From Apostichopus japonicus (Eukaryota; Echinodermata; Holothuroidea; Aspidochirotida; Stichopodidae): a stretch of 64,000 nt of DNA. The stretch is from assembly GCF_037975245.1 (NCBI RefSeq), contig NC_092562.1:22807554-22871553 (forward strand), read 5' to 3'. The notes beneath the pieces are model-generated. The model worked only from the letters and a program-made list of their open reading frames with translations, was not told the origin of the DNA and did no database searches. The translations under genes were made by a program, and so were the position numbers. This document shows positions 39,343 through 53,300 of this stretch, in pieces (positions within the stretch are counted from its first letter, which is position 1; each line of letters opens with the position of its first letter).

Positions 39343-42300
39343 TCATATTTCATAGTCATCAGGATGGTAGAGTTCCCGTAGCAACCTATACACGTAAGAT
39401 GGGGCATTGCCACCTCTGAAAAAGGCAAATGAAATATGTTAGGTAGAGACTGTATATAGAACCATCCAAAAGAAAATACATATTATGATCATAAGTGAGC
39501 TGTGAGCTGATAAGGAAACAAAGAAAAACATTAAGTGGCATTGATTTAACACTTCTTGCTTACATGTGTATTTGATGTATTTATATATAAAAAAAAAACC
39601 ATTTGGGCAAATTTCTGTCTGAAACTCCTCAATGTCCTTTAAAGCTCTGGTATTCAAATAATTCTGCTTGTTGACCCCAATTTCCACCTTGATCGTCTTG
39701 ACAACCCTCCAGAGGTATATGTTCTGGTCTGGGTAAGTGGCCTATGGGGGAGGTATCCCAATCACATTTCAGACAGTGTTTTATATGATTAAGAGTGCTT
39801 ATAGTTACAAAATGGCATAATATTTAGCACACTTTATAACTTATTTATGTTCAAGATTTCTTCTACATTTTCTCAACAAATAGCGGCAAAGTTTCTTTTA
39901 TTTCTTCCGAAGATTTGGCGACCCTCCAAACCACTTTTTGGCGACCCTTAAAAGGGTTGCGACCTCCAGTTTGAATACCCAAGCTTTAAAGAAATGTTTT
40001 GTCACACTCACATGTTTGAAATGTAAAGTGTAACAAGTTCGGGCGGAACGTAATCAAACACAGGATTATGGATGTGAACCTTAGCATGGATGTCGCTCTC
40101 ATAGAAATCGACGACATTCTGTGGGGACTCAAACTTGTTGAATGCCTCCTGCAGAAAATAAAATATATACAGACATAAAGTGCTTCAGTCAGCATCTGGT
40201 TCATTCCCTCATGAAATATGGTCATTACTTTTATTTCTCTTTGAAAACTGGTTGAAATCAGAACAGCTAGATACTAAAAATAAGGACAAAAATTCCTGAG
40301 CATCTGTTACTAGAGACTGGTAGTGATTGAAAAGTGGGAAAAGAGTAGCAACAGGATAATGTGGGGTGGAGAAAGCATTCTGGTTGACTTCACAATCAAT
40401 TTCCCTGTGCCCTCAGTCATTTCTATGACGACATACAGTCACATTATCACAGGCATGAACCTTGTTGTAGATGTCGCTCTATTCAACAAAATATGACTAA
40501 AGGTAACAAAACTGAACATTAAAATATTATGAGATATATTATATTATAACGACGCAAGATTATGAATTATCACAGCTCAAGATTTAACAAAATGGGGATA
40601 CCAACTATTCAATCTTTGGAGGTACAGTACTGGACTCCCTGTGCATACTTTTCTCCCCTCCCCTCCCTCCACCCCCCCTCCACTCCCCTCGATGACAAGG
40701 CCATGACTGTAGCTTCAGGAAAATATAGATTCACAGAACTTAATTCTGTTCTAGATGAATAAGTGCATCTCACCTGATCCTCGGAACAGAGAAACTGAGG
40801 CGATAACTTGAATAACGGCGCGCACACAATCAGCTGAGAAGAAATGCCAAGAAATAGCAGATTGCTTTAACAGAATGATAGCATCAAAACCAAATTACAC
40901 TTAAGTTTGGTATAAGCTGGGATTGTAGAAAGTGACGGGAGTCTACATGCGGCATCTTGACTGATACACATCTTGTGAATTCTCAATACTTCTACCCACC
41001 ATCAACAAACCTCAAGTTTGACTTTATTTTGTAGGTCAGTTAAATTTCATTCTTTGTATTCAAAAAAGGTTGTATTAAACTTTGTGGATTCATATAGAAC
41101 CCCATCCTTTCCCCTCCACCCCTACACACCTCAGAATTTGATAAATGAAATCAAGTTTCTTCAATGTGACATACTTCTAGACTATTTTAGTCTAGATAAT
41201 ATATTTTAATCTCCTAAGATATTCATGCAGTTTTATCACACTTGTTCTGAAAAACATTTCAATTGGTTAAGTATAATTCCACCAATGTGGACTTGAATTA
41301 CAAAGTAAATCTGACCTTTAACTTGAAACATCTTCTGATACAAACAAACCTAAGCTATCTTCACTTATTTGCATGATTCACAAAACTGAAGGATACCCAA
41401 ATGATGCTTTGATATTTGTTCAAGACTTTGCTGATGATGAACCATCTACACACTATTACATAATCTTATGTAAACTTATAAATATAAGTTTACATAAGAT
41501 TATGATTAAGATAAGATTCTAAGATTAAATGATTACATATGTAATCATGTTTTCAGATTATATGGATCTTAAAACTCTTTAGTTATGAGCCATTTATTGC
41601 ATTGCAGAGATAACTTACCGGTACAGAGTAATGCTTAGCAGCTAGAGCCAGCGCGTGACTTCCACATACAGCCTTTAAACTGTTAAAGAAATGAAAGAGA
41701 AATCCCAAGCTGATACTATGTTAAAGTACAGCATCTCAAAGTGGAAAGCCTTGATGAGACAATACAATGAAATGCAACACATTATAAAACAATACAATGT
41801 AATACAATACTATACAATACAATAAAATAATATACAATGCAATGCAATACAATATGATATGATGCAATACATGCAACGCATTATTATACAATACAATGTA
41901 ATACAATACTATACATTACAATACAATGTAATACAATACTACACCATACAATAAAATACAATGGAATACAATACTATACAATATGATTCAATACAATGCA
42001 ATACATTATAATAAAATACTATACACACAATACAATACAATATGATATGATGCAATACATGCTATGGATTATCATACAATACAATGTAATACAATACTAT
42101 ACAATACAATACAATGTAATACAATACTACACCATACAATAAAATACTATACAACACAATGCAATATGATATGATGCAATGCATTATAATACAAATACAA
42201 TGGAATACAATACAATATGATGCAATACAATGCAATACACTATAATAAAACACAATATGATATGATGCAACACAATATATAATACAATAAACTTCAACAC

Positions 42301-45300
42301 TATACAATACAACAAAAGTTACAATGATATACCCTTCAACTTACCCTCCATTTGCCATGACTGTATGGGTGCCTATAATGACCTTGTTTACTCTAGCCAT
42401 GATGGCAAATATTGCTGAATCTGTAATCACAGTTGTTTCTATGTTTCCTTTCTTTGCTAAGTTGACAGCTAACTCTTGACCCTAATAAAAAGGAGAAGAT
42501 AAAAATCAACTTAAAAAATCCTAAATAGACCACATTTGATGGAATCTACCAGGAAATAATTGTGAGGAGCAAAGAAAGAAATTCTACCACAATCACTGTT
42601 ACAGCAAACTTGACAGGGAAAGGACACTTCATGAATCAGGATGGAACAAACTAATCAAATTGGCTCTGAGTTGGAACTAACCCAACTGGACTATTCCTTG
42701 GCTATATTTTATAGTCAAAAGTTGGTTCTAGAAGAAACTTGCACAGGCACTGTGCGAGAATAATCATGCCAAGTTTCTTTGGGTTCAGCATGGTAGGTCT
42801 CAGAGAAAGAGATACCAAGAGAAATGTTGCTTAAATTTACAACTTTGACATATTGAATGATGGCAAGCATTAGACTGAGGAGAAACTATCAACAAATTTA
42901 GAACTGATTTTGATTTCAATTAAATATTTGCAATGGGACTTGTACCTAGGTTTGCCAATCCTTGATCCTTGATCCATCATCTAACCGTTTCATCCTACTT
43001 CTCATCCAACCTCAACCTCCCCCCCCCCCCCAATCCCCAACCGACCCTCTCCATCACCCCAACCTGTTATAAACTCATAACAAGTGCTCATTTGGCAGGG
43101 AAGAAAATGTGAACAAACCTGATATGATGGGGCTGATTCGACTACAATCACCTGGAACTTTCTAGATTTCCCAGCATTCTTAACGAAAAAAAGGGGAAGA
43201 AAAGGAAAGAAAAGAAAAGTATGTCACATTTTGCACGTAACTGAAAATAGGTAACTACAGAAGAATCACTATAAACGTATTAAGTAATTCAAAACCACAA
43301 AATTTAGAATGGATCAGAAGTAGTTCTAAATCGTACATCTCATTGATAAACTATAGCACGCCTGATTCAACACATGTATCTCTACCACCGACCTGTCAGG
43401 GAATAACTTATCCATCAATTTATACGCCACAGTGAATATAGTCATGGAAGATGAAGTTTGCCATTCTGGGAGCCTGAAGAGAGAAAGGCTTGCGTGGTCC
43501 AAGGCACAACCGGCAAGCTTCCTTAAGGTTCAGCTCTGGTTTTACTTACCAATAAGAAGGCTTCAACAGTTCTTGACTTGCCCATGGTCATAATGACTTC
43601 ACTTGAATGTATGTGTTCTAATGCTTGGGTTGCTATACTATCTGCGCTGCCCTCTAATTCTGATAGCAGTTCGTTTATACTCTCAATAACTCTGCCCTGT
43701 AGAAAAGAAAATTAATGAAGTCAATCACAAATTGAAAAGCTAAGAGCAAAAGAACACAAGAACATTTCTCTGCTCTACATAAAGTAGAGAGCAATTCCGG
43801 CTCTCAGACATTCTTGAAAGGATGCTTTTAATCACAGATGGACATATGTGCAGCCTGTGTGCAAATTATTTGTGGCCTGTGAGTGAGGTTTGCGAATCCT
43901 TATAACTGCAGTCCGTAAATCTTATAGGCCAACGTCTTCATCCAACCATAAATCCACTGAGATATTGAATTCACTGAAATAACTGAAAGAAAATACATGA
44001 GGCTTGGAGTTTGTAAAATGTAGTGCCTACTTGTGATTGGATATTTCATCATAACAGATGGACAATTTGCATGTACAACTGTCTGAACTTTTTCAATCCC
44101 AAATAATATAATATTGTGTGATGATTATAATATCATGTTTGTGTGATGGGAGTTCAGTTGGTGCATCCTCATATGTGTTGCAGCCGGTGGACTGGATACA
44201 AAATGCCACAGAAAGGCATATTCCTAGACTCAGACACCATAATATACACGGCAGAGAGTATAAACAGCTAAAGACAATAACTTCAAACCATCAATAGCAA
44301 CCTCTAAAATGCAAGCCTGAATGATTGGAGATTGAAATATCAGTGTTTCCACACTTGCACTTATGTAAACTGAAAAGATGCAATATAGGCAATCTTAATC
44401 TATAACTAAAATACATCACCTTTAAGTTGGGACATGGTTTACTAAAGTCATCCACGTGGACATCAGCGCGAAGCATTTTCTAAAAGTGGAAAGATAAAAC
44501 AGGTCAAGTCCAGCCCATATCTTTGTGAGAACCTTGACATTAATTTTGACCTTAATGGAGAAAGGTGGCAGGGGTGGAATGGGTAGTGTATTTGCATTCA
44601 TCATACATTGTGAAGGATATATCAAGGTCATATTTATTAATACCAGAGAGAATACAAATATTGTAATACACAAGTTGATGCTTAAAGGTCATCGGTATTG
44701 ACCCATATTAAATTAAGCATGCTTAAATTTGAAGAAAAACTGAAAGAGAAAACTGAAAGATTTTGAGGGTACTTGCAGAAGGCTCTGGGCTCTCCAAATG
44801 ATCCACATGAATTGAGGAGGGTTCAATTAGAAACTTAAACATCAAAAAAGGGGAACAAATGCTCTGCAGCTGGCAGATAAGTGCTTAGCAATTTAGAACC
44901 TGGCTGACCATTATGTGACTGTCTAGCATATTTGTGGGACATTAGTGATGACCTTTCAAGAGGAACATGACATCTCGGTTCAGAAAACTGCAGATTATAT
45001 TCCCTGAAGAAAGACAAAATCAGCTCACATGTGATATGATGTCCAAGATTTCAATTGCAACTATTGAACCCTATTAAGGGCTCCTCTGGAAAGCAGTGCT
45101 TCTTCACTGAGCAGGACTACCCTCATTAAAGATGACAATAATCATAAAAAAATATTTAAAAAAATACCCAAATTACACTTGGCAATGTTGACCATTAAAA
45201 CATACACACTGTACAGACAGCAGGATAATGTGGTTTTGCATCAATGTGATTCTTACTGTCATTGCAATACCCATATACAAGTTTCTATGCAATTTCCCTA

Positions 45301-46639
45301 CTAAAGATACTCACCTGAAGTGATTCCTGTGTGTCACCAGAATCAACACCTTGCCCACTTATGATGCTGAAATATAAAAGAAGAAGAAATCTTGGTTGGC
45401 AGTCCCAAAAGTAAACATTTTGCTATTGAGAATCTGCTATGTAGCTCCAAAAGTGAACAAAACAATGGAAAAGCTGTAAGCAGACTACTCCCAAATCTAA
45501 GTTTTTAGAAGGCCCTGTAGTTGGAAGTATAAAACTTGGAGGCCTGAAGTTGGCATCCCAGCAGGATTTTCAACAAGTGTCAAACTGGCAAATCAAACTG
45601 AGAAACTAAGTCTCAAACACAGACAGACAGGCTTGTTAATTTATGCATACTGTAGTAGTGATCTCCGAACACCGATACAGCTAGGTATCAGCTACAAAGT
45701 ACTTACGAGACATACTCCTCCCAAATTATCTTGAGGACTCTCCGTACCATGTTGCCTATCGCAGACTCTGATGGCTGGGTGCTTATTAGCTTCTTCCCTT
45801 CTAGTCTGATTCTTTCTCTGAGATCCTTTGCCGTGGACCATCTGCTCTGAGATATTAAACGTCTCAGGAAGAGTAGAGTTTGATGAGCCACATCGTAGGA
45901 GCCTTTCAATTCGCTGATGGGAATTGAAGAAAACATGTGTAGCATGCTTCACTAGAAATAGCTTAAGTAAAAGGTCATACAAAAGAAATTTTTGTCTTAA
46001 ATTGGTTTCATTTGACAATTAATTTCTGAGCATACTACTGCAGTTGCAAGTCTTACATGTATCACATTGCAAGTGTGATGTAAGTCATAGAGATCTCATG
46101 GACTAAAATCAAATGACATTACATTTTAACATGCAATTTGCAATGGTTTGGATAATCAGTCAATTCTCTAGAGCCATTTAGATTCCAATGGATGCTGCAA
46201 ATTATAATGACTGCTAGTGCTATAAATTGCAACATCTTCTAGGTGAAAATATCAAGTTTTAATTCCCTTCGATATCGTTGATGAGTTAGACCTTTATCGT
46301 GGCATTGCCATGTACAGTTAAATGACAAATTAAGCAAAGATCAGTTATCACCCATACTTTTGCAAACCCTGGGTGTTATTGTCAAATACAAATGTGATGA
46401 TGCAACTTTAGCAATTTTTAATTACTTCTATTATGCAATGACCATCTGCTGTATCAAATCACATTAACTATTTACACTCATAAACACAATTAAGGATATG
46501 AATTAATACTAATTAACTGAAAAGACGATGGAAAGAAGAAAAATACCACAAATTCTATTTGTGCTTACCCTTTCTTTAGGCTTCTAATGAACTGGTCCAA
46601 CCTTTCAGCCAGGTCCGATGGAAGAGCAGTTAACGGCAT
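39343..46639 (-). CDS. EIF2B2: translation initiation factor eIF2B subunit beta
   Basis: Eleven coding exons: 46639-46569, 45913-45707, 45366-45315, 44479-44420, 43696-43550, 43178-43119, 42481-42345, 41679-41619, 40833-40774, 40148-40012 and 39415-39343. All are GT-AG and phase-consistent, giving 354 aa (human 351). Family blocks lie in order: [18 protein letters not shown] (70-87), [43 protein letters not shown] (268-278), [15 protein letters not shown] (313-327) and [20 protein letters not shown] at the C-terminus. These separate beta from the alpha and delta paralogues. The protein is part of the alpha/beta/delta regulatory core of eIF2B, the cytosolic guanine-nucleotide exchange factor for eIF2 that senses eIF2-alpha phosphorylation. 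Start: first Met of the only frame that splices into exon 2. Confidence 0.95.
39890..39985. mobile_element. degraded hAT-type terminus, EIF2B2 intron 10
   Basis: TTGGCGACCCTCCAAACC, AAAAGGGTTGCGACCTCC and AGTTTGAATACCCAAGC resemble the right end common in hAT elements (GGTCGCGACC, then a CAGTTTGAGAACC-type terminus). No matching left end or target duplication found. Confidence 0.35.
41459..41504. repeat. perfect 22-bp palindrome arms, EIF2B2 intron 8
   Basis: Arms 41459-41480 and 41483-41504 are exact reverse complements with only AA between (core CTTATGTAAACTTATA). Hairpin or cruciform candidate. Confidence 0.9.
41529..41548. repeat. perfect 20-nt palindrome
   Basis: ATGATTACATATGTAATCAT is fully self-complementary, 25 bp from the preceding palindrome. 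Confidence 0.9.
41758..42312. repeat. ATACA-type low-complexity tract, EIF2B2 intron 7
   Basis: About 550 bp built from degenerate ATACA, ATACAATG and ATATGATG units with no fixed period. Open frames on both strands here are artefacts of composition. Confidence 0.95.
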
Positions 46640-48451
46640 TGCTCAGTTAGTTTGAGTGCTCTGTAACAACAACAACAAAAGCACAATTGCTACTTGTGGT
46701 ATCCTAATTAAGTAATAGTTACATCTGGTGCTGATTTTCAACTTCACAGAAACATGTAACGTTAGTTGTAATGCCATGGCATTAGCATTTCAACATCTAG
46801 CCTCTAGGGTAGGTCTCACGTTAGGTTAGGCCGAGGTCTAGGACTAACTGTTAACAGTTATTAATTATTAGGCCTATTGAGCATTAACATAAGCAGGCCT
46901 AAAACGTACAGAACACAACATTCTTACAAGTTAAGTCATGATATGCTTATCAAATGTAGAAATAAACCTACATTCAAGCTACAGGGGTTCGCAGATTCTT
47001 GGCCTTCTCTATGTTGTGGAGAGAGAACAACTATGCTTTCCTGTTATATTTTAGTAAAATTGTTACTACTACTACTAGCTAAGTCAGAACTAGCTGACTA
47101 TACGCTCTTTCCCGACTCTCTCAACATATGGCAAAGTATTTATTAGGGAACGCCGTTGGTAATAATTTTTACCACTTCGCTCAGATCTGTCGTGTTTTGG
47201 TTTTGTCAAAGAATACCAAAGTTAGTTCATGTAAGCCAGCTAAATTAGTTTATTAGCAATTCAATACATGCAAAATATTGAATTCCTGAAATATTCGTTC
47301 ATGTAGGATTAAAACAGACAATTGATATTGACAATTGATCGAGTGAGTAAAGGCGACTATTCGTGTCGAACACACGGATTTCTAACGTAGAGAAGGAAAT
47401 GGGCCTGATCTCACATGTAACTTAGGGGACTAGAGGAGGACCATAACATTGCGCTGACACCGCTTTCGCTTGGAAGTGATGTTCTACACTCTTTTAGCTG
47501 CCTCCTGTTACAATTGAGAAAGAGTGAGCTCTCACGTATAGTAATTTATAGATCATGCATTATTAGTCTTTACTGGTTCAGTTTAAGATTGTGGAAAAGA
47601 CTTGCTTTAAGTTACCCGAGGATTTTGTTAATGTTCAGTATAGGAATTTGCACGTACTGTACCTGTTGACGTATGAGCTAGCTCGAGAGCCTAGTTCTGC
47701 GAAACGATCACATTTACAATAGTTTGTTGTTTAGTTACCCCATGTGTTAACTGTTATAGTCCATAGGTACCAAGACAGGTAGTCTAGACCTACGTTTATA
47801 ACTTTGGGGTGAATTTAATTTAGTACATGACAAGGGTTTGGAAGCCAACAGAAGTTGGTGGTGAAAATGGTTGTTATTACGGGCAAGCCTGACCTAGGCT
47901 ACAGTATAGCCTATATGAACATGAAACTGATACTGCATCAACATTTATTTAGACAGCCTCTTGACTATTTACGCAGTCAAAATAGAATAGGGATCAGGCA
48001 CAAAATATAAACACAAATAAAATGAAAGTGAGAAATAATATAGATCAGGACTTCCATATGATGAAATATGTCGGTGACCAATAGAATTTCAAAGGAAAAC
48101 AAGCATTTCCTATTGGGTGTATACTGTATTTCTAAGATGAGATGATACTTGTTACACCTCTATTGGTCACTAGCTGAGATAACACCCTTGCTGTTTTTCT
48201 AGTGTCCTTTATATGTTAACCTTCCTACTGTAATGTTAGTTATGTATTAATCTTGTACAAACATATGCAAAATAAATTTGAAATTGAAACTTAATATTGC
48301 AGAGATACATGTAGAAGTGGTCATAGAATCCCTTTCTCCAAAATCATAGAACAAAAGAATGGTCATCCATTTAAGTCAGAGGGTCATACCAGACTGAAGA
48401 ACTAACTTGGCTTATGGAAATAGCTATCAAAAACTATCATGTCATGATAGT

Positions 48452-49294
48452 TAGGGATGCACCGGATATCCGGTCCGGCCGGATAGTGAGCAATTATCCG
48501 GTTCCAGCCGGATATATTTCAAAATCCGGCCGGATCTTTTTCAAAATCTGGCCTGAATTATTCCTTAAAAAGGTGTTGGTATTAACTTATATCAATGTAA
48601 ACTATTTCCCAAAATGAATAAAAATATTCAAAGTAAGGAAAAATTAGGTTTAACATGTTTAATTTAATTTTCTCAATGGTCTGACCCAACTGTTTCTAAA
48701 GATCAACCAAAATAATACAACTACTGTAATAATATGAAGCTATATCAACAAATACAGTTTGCAGTGAAATCATTTCTTGCATCCTTCATTAGTTTAATAT
48801 TGTGCTAAAAATTTGTTACCAAATAATGAATAATAAAAGACAATTCTAAATCCAGATAGTAGTGTTATTACAACAATTAAATAATCTTTTTATTCAGTAT
48901 GAAGTATGAGACTTGTGAAATGTAGCTTCCCGTTTTAAAACAAACTTCATAGGTAGTATGCAGTATTTTTCCAGCAAACAAATTTATTTACTGTATCAAG
49001 CTTGTCAACAATTATATTGTAGTTATTTTATGAAAGAATGTAGATTACACCACTTCAAGTCATATTTTTATCTCATAAATGGGGTCTTAATTTCACCTTC
49101 TTTATAATATGCGTATACCTCACCTAAGATTTGCTCCTTGTTTCATACTTCTACTTCTTATTAATGATTTTCTTTTGTGTAATGAAAAAATCTGGTTCCG
49201 GCCGGATTTTATCCGGCCAGATTTCATGTACTATCCAGCAAAATCTGGTTCCGGCCGGATCCAAAAATTTGGATCTGGTGCATCCCTAACCCTA
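48452..49294. mobile_element. non-autonomous hAT-like element (843 bp)
   Basis: The left end is TAGGGATGCACCGGATATCC; the right end, reverse-complemented, is TAGGGTTAGGGATGCACCAG, with one extra TTAGGG-type unit. A perfect 8-bp target duplication ATGATAGT flanks it (48444-48451 and 49295-49302). Subterminal CCGGCCGGAT motifs repeat at both ends, a typical arrangement for transposase binding. The AT-rich interior has no transposase frame. Confidence 0.88.
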
Positions 49295-49367
49295 ATGATA
49301 GTAGTCCTTAGAGAAGATTTTCAAACCCAATCAATGTGATGATCAAGGATTATCATCTTGCTTATAT

Positions 49368-49907
49368 GGTTACATATCTATGTTCCGACATCTCTATGGT
49401 TCCGACGTCTCTATGTTCAGACGTCTCAATGTTCAGACATCTCTATGTTCAGACGTCTCTATGTTAGTACGTCTCTATGTTGCGACGTCTCTATGTTCCG
49501 ATGTCTCTATATTCCGACGTCTCTAAGTTCTGACAAAAAGAAGCAATTCGGGACACTTTTTTTTATCCCAAAAATCTTTTGTACCAAGAAAACAATTTTT
49601 GAGACTCAAACTTGTTTTTTGATCAACATTTCTTCGGACCAAATTTTTTGGGACCAAAATTGTTTTCCGGCAAAAAAATGCAATGATTGGTCACACACCA
49701 AATCTAAACACTTTTATTCGAAATTTATTTGGCCAAAAACGACTTTTGGTCCGAAAAAATTTGGTCCGAGAAAATGTTGGTCAAAAACAAACATTGGGGT
49801 CACAAAACTAGTTTTCTAGGTACAAACAAATTTTTGGATACAAAAAATTGCTCCGAATTTTTTCATTTTGTCGGAACATAGAGACGTTGGAACATAGGGA
49901 TGTCACC
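49368..49907. mobile_element. MITE with minisatellite-expanded left terminus (540 bp)
   Basis: The left end is GGTTACATATCTATGTTCCG; the right end, reverse-complemented, is GGTGACATCCCTATGTTCCA. A perfect 8-bp target duplication GCTTATAT flanks it (49360-49367 and 49908-49915). The terminal motif ATGTTCCGACGTCTCT is repeated about ten times at the left (to about 49531) but only about twice, inverted, at the right. Inside this lies a second inverted pair (GACAAAAAGAAGCAATTCGG against the complement of CCGAATTTTTTCATTTTGTC). Confidence 0.85.
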
Positions 49908-50355
49908 GCTTATATGGCTTATAGCCTTATTTTTATTTTCAGCATTGTGCAGCTAAGTGGACTAAGTTGTTTCAAAACTATGGAAGGAACAGAAGTTGAA
50001 CCAAATCATATTTTGCAAACCCAAAATATCAAGTTCCTGGGAGTAATCCACTCAACAACACTGTAAAGCAACAATTTTAAATATTTCAAGATGGTCAAGT
50101 TTTGAATAGGGAACCTATGATTGGGGGGGGGGGGCGGGGAAACACTCAAATGGCTACATTGTGCCTTTACTTTATTTGTAAATCTGCATTTTATAAGGTG
50201 CATCATAGACTGGTAGGGCTAACTAGGACCTTTGTAAGTTTCATTGTTATTGAACTCCTTTGGTTTATGGCCTCTTCAAATTTGTCAATTGAATACACAT
50301 CTCGAATCATAAGAAATATATTTCTGTCTTATCTTTTGGTACAGAACTAAGCAAG

Positions 50356-53300
50356 ATGTCTGGAATAAGGCACTGTATGTCCCGGATGTTCCACCCATCT
50401 GTTGTATTACCATCTGGAACTAGACAGAGTGACATCGTTTGCAAAAGTCAAAGGGTAATCCCTTTTTTATTTTACTTTTTGGTAATCTTTTTATACCAAT
50501 GATAACATCTTTTTATACCATACAGTATCTATATGAGAGGATACAATAGGCTACAGTCCTGATGTAACACACAACAAGATACATTTTTGTTCTCTCTACT
50601 ATGTTTTTGTAGAAGAGGCCTTTCGATTTTGTGTTGATTCGTTTATTTGGGAAACTAAGCAATGTAAGTATAGAGAAATAATTAAACTTGATGTAGTCTG
50701 CTCTATTCCCTACAGCAAAAAGTAACAATATTCATGGAAAATGGGGGAGGGGAATGTGCTGGGGTGGTAGCGAATGGATAGTATCATTTTTGTTAATACA
50801 TAAAATGTTTGACACCTTGGAACTACACTATAATACCCAACACTATAATACCCAACACTATAATACCCAACACTATAATACCCAATCATGTCCTATCTTC
50901 TATTTACCTAGGGTGTTAATTTAATGGTACTGTAGAAACATTTAGCCTTTACATACAGTATCACAGCATGTCATTACAGTCTTACTTTTTCCTTTCTTGC
51001 GGTTTTTCAGTTGATGCTAGAGGCTGGTCTCATCAGACAGTCATCACCTGGGACTTTCCATCTCCTTCCATTAGCTCTGAAATCGTTGGAAAAATTGACT
51101 CATCTCATTGACAGTGAGATGAGAAACTTGGGTGGTCAAAAGATTGCAATGCCAACAATTGGGTCTGGTACTCTTTGGAAGAAATCAGGTAATAATACCC
51201 ATGAAATGCATCTATAGCCCTAGGAAGAAAATGTATTTCAGATTCTATTTGATTATAGGTTTATGGAGGAATTTTTATTTGTAGATGTGTCAAAATTGGA
51301 CACCTGGGAAAACTTCTCATATAGAGGACAACATTGCCAACTGTTCTACTTTATTACATACTGTAATTCCTTATAAATGTAGCAAGTCTATTATTCTACG
51401 AAGGTGCAAGCCTTTCTAAGCTGTGAATAATATGCTTGTTTAGTTTAGTTATACTATTTTAGTATGATAAAACAGATCTCTCTACCTGGTTATTCACTTA
51501 AAGACAGTGACAATATTTGCTTGCATAAATTATGCCAAATATTGGTACATCTGCTGTGAAAGCATTCAGGTTAATTGTTAAAATATATCATATATTGAAA
51601 TGTAAATATTATGTTTATATGACTTTTTTGAAGTATTAAATTACTTTCTTTATAACAGGTTAACAATCAAATAGCGATATGTTGAACTCAAAACCATACT
51701 TGGAAGAGTTAAATTTTCTTTAAAAGGCCCATACACAAGAGATGTTGGACGTTCTAACCGTGTAAAAACATGCAGCATATTTTTATTGGATTCAAGTTTC
51801 TCTTTCTCTTGCCAGATAGATGGAATTCAATGGGAGCTGAACTCTTCAAGTTAAAGGATAGACACGGCACCGATATCTGCCTTAGTCCGGTGAGTGAATA
51901 GACAAGCTTGTGAAATACTTTAATTGGCTACGTCCAGGGGGGTAGGAAGCTTACAAAAGTGGGGGGGGGCACAACATCAGAGGGGCACTTTCTCATTCCA
52001 CAACCACCACTTGTTATGCTATAAACTGATACACACCGGCCATATCACTATATATGTGTTAGTATGCTATCGATACTAAGATGGTACGCTGCAACATTGA
52101 TTTTTTATTTATAGAGATTGTTTATTGTTTACCGTGCTACAAAAAGATATGGGATGCCATTTTAAAAATAGCATGTACAGACTAAAAAATAAATTATTAA
52201 ATAAAATATTAAAATTAACAAAGGCTTAAGATATCAAAAAGACAGTTCTTCATCAAAGGGGCACATTTTATTTGCCAGTAGGGCATATTTGCTATTTTGG
52301 AAAAAAGTGGGGGGCACGTGCCCCCAGTGCCCCCCGGCTCCTACCCCCCTGGCTACGTCAGTAGTCGGTTCAAATAAGAGGCGTATAACAGTACATGTAA
52401 TGTCAGTCACATGCACGCAAATGCAAAATTAAGTTTGACAAAGGCTGCTGCTTAATTTTTCATTGGTTCATCCCATCATTTATTTTAATTATTCTTGTCT
52501 GGGTAGTTAATTGTTTTTTTCCTCATTAGAATGACCCAATACTCCAGATTACATTGAATTTTGAAAGTTATATTTCTAGTTTATGGATGTCTCTTGTCCT
52601 TTAAACTTGAGGAATATTTGCAGAAAATGTTAATAAAATCATCCAATTGTCACTTTAGAAAATTAATAAACTCATTTGTATTTAGTAGTATTGAAGGGTT
52701 TGACCCATAAAGTCACACTCATATCACTTTAGTTTTTTTTTTAATGTCCTGGTTTTGTCGTAACTCTTTTACAGACTCACGAGGAGGCTGTGACTGATAT
52801 ACTAGCAGCCGAACCTAACTTAAGTCATAAGCATCTACCTTTAAAGTTTTATCAGGTAAAATATTACAGACTTATCTCTTGTTTTTATCAGATAAATCAC
52901 CATTACTAATCGATTAGTTTCTCCCTGCAGTGTGTCTTAATGAGTTCCAGTCTAAGTTTATTCACAGTAATGTGTAGACCCATGCTTGGATGAATGACTA
53001 TAAGCCACAGGTAATGTTACACACATACCATACCATATACCATATATTAGTGCTGTTTTCATGAAATAAAACATGCTCAAGAGCACTGTACTAAAGAACC
53101 AATACCTGGAATATAAAATTACCAAACTTAAGAAAACCTAAAAGTAATAACAACAGCAATAAAAGTAAAAAATGATGTAAGACAGGGTTATGAACCACAA
53201 TAAAGAACATAAATATATAAATATACATAAAAATGGGCACAGTAATGTGAATAAAACAATACCAATAAAACAACACAAAGAGATAGGGGGAGGGAGGGGG

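Larger units (their letters stand above)
46640..50355. promoter_or_regulatory. intergenic region between EIF2B2 and PARS2
   Basis: The two genes diverge from this 3.7-kb region. It contains no coding exon I can support. Two transposon-like elements (48452-49294 and 49368-49907) fill its right half, so the ancestral shared promoter was probably shorter. Confidence 0.5.

Noticed and set aside
42062-42307. Tyr/Ile/Val-rich minus-strand open frame
   Set aside because: Artefact of the ATACA low-complexity tract in EIF2B2 intron 7.
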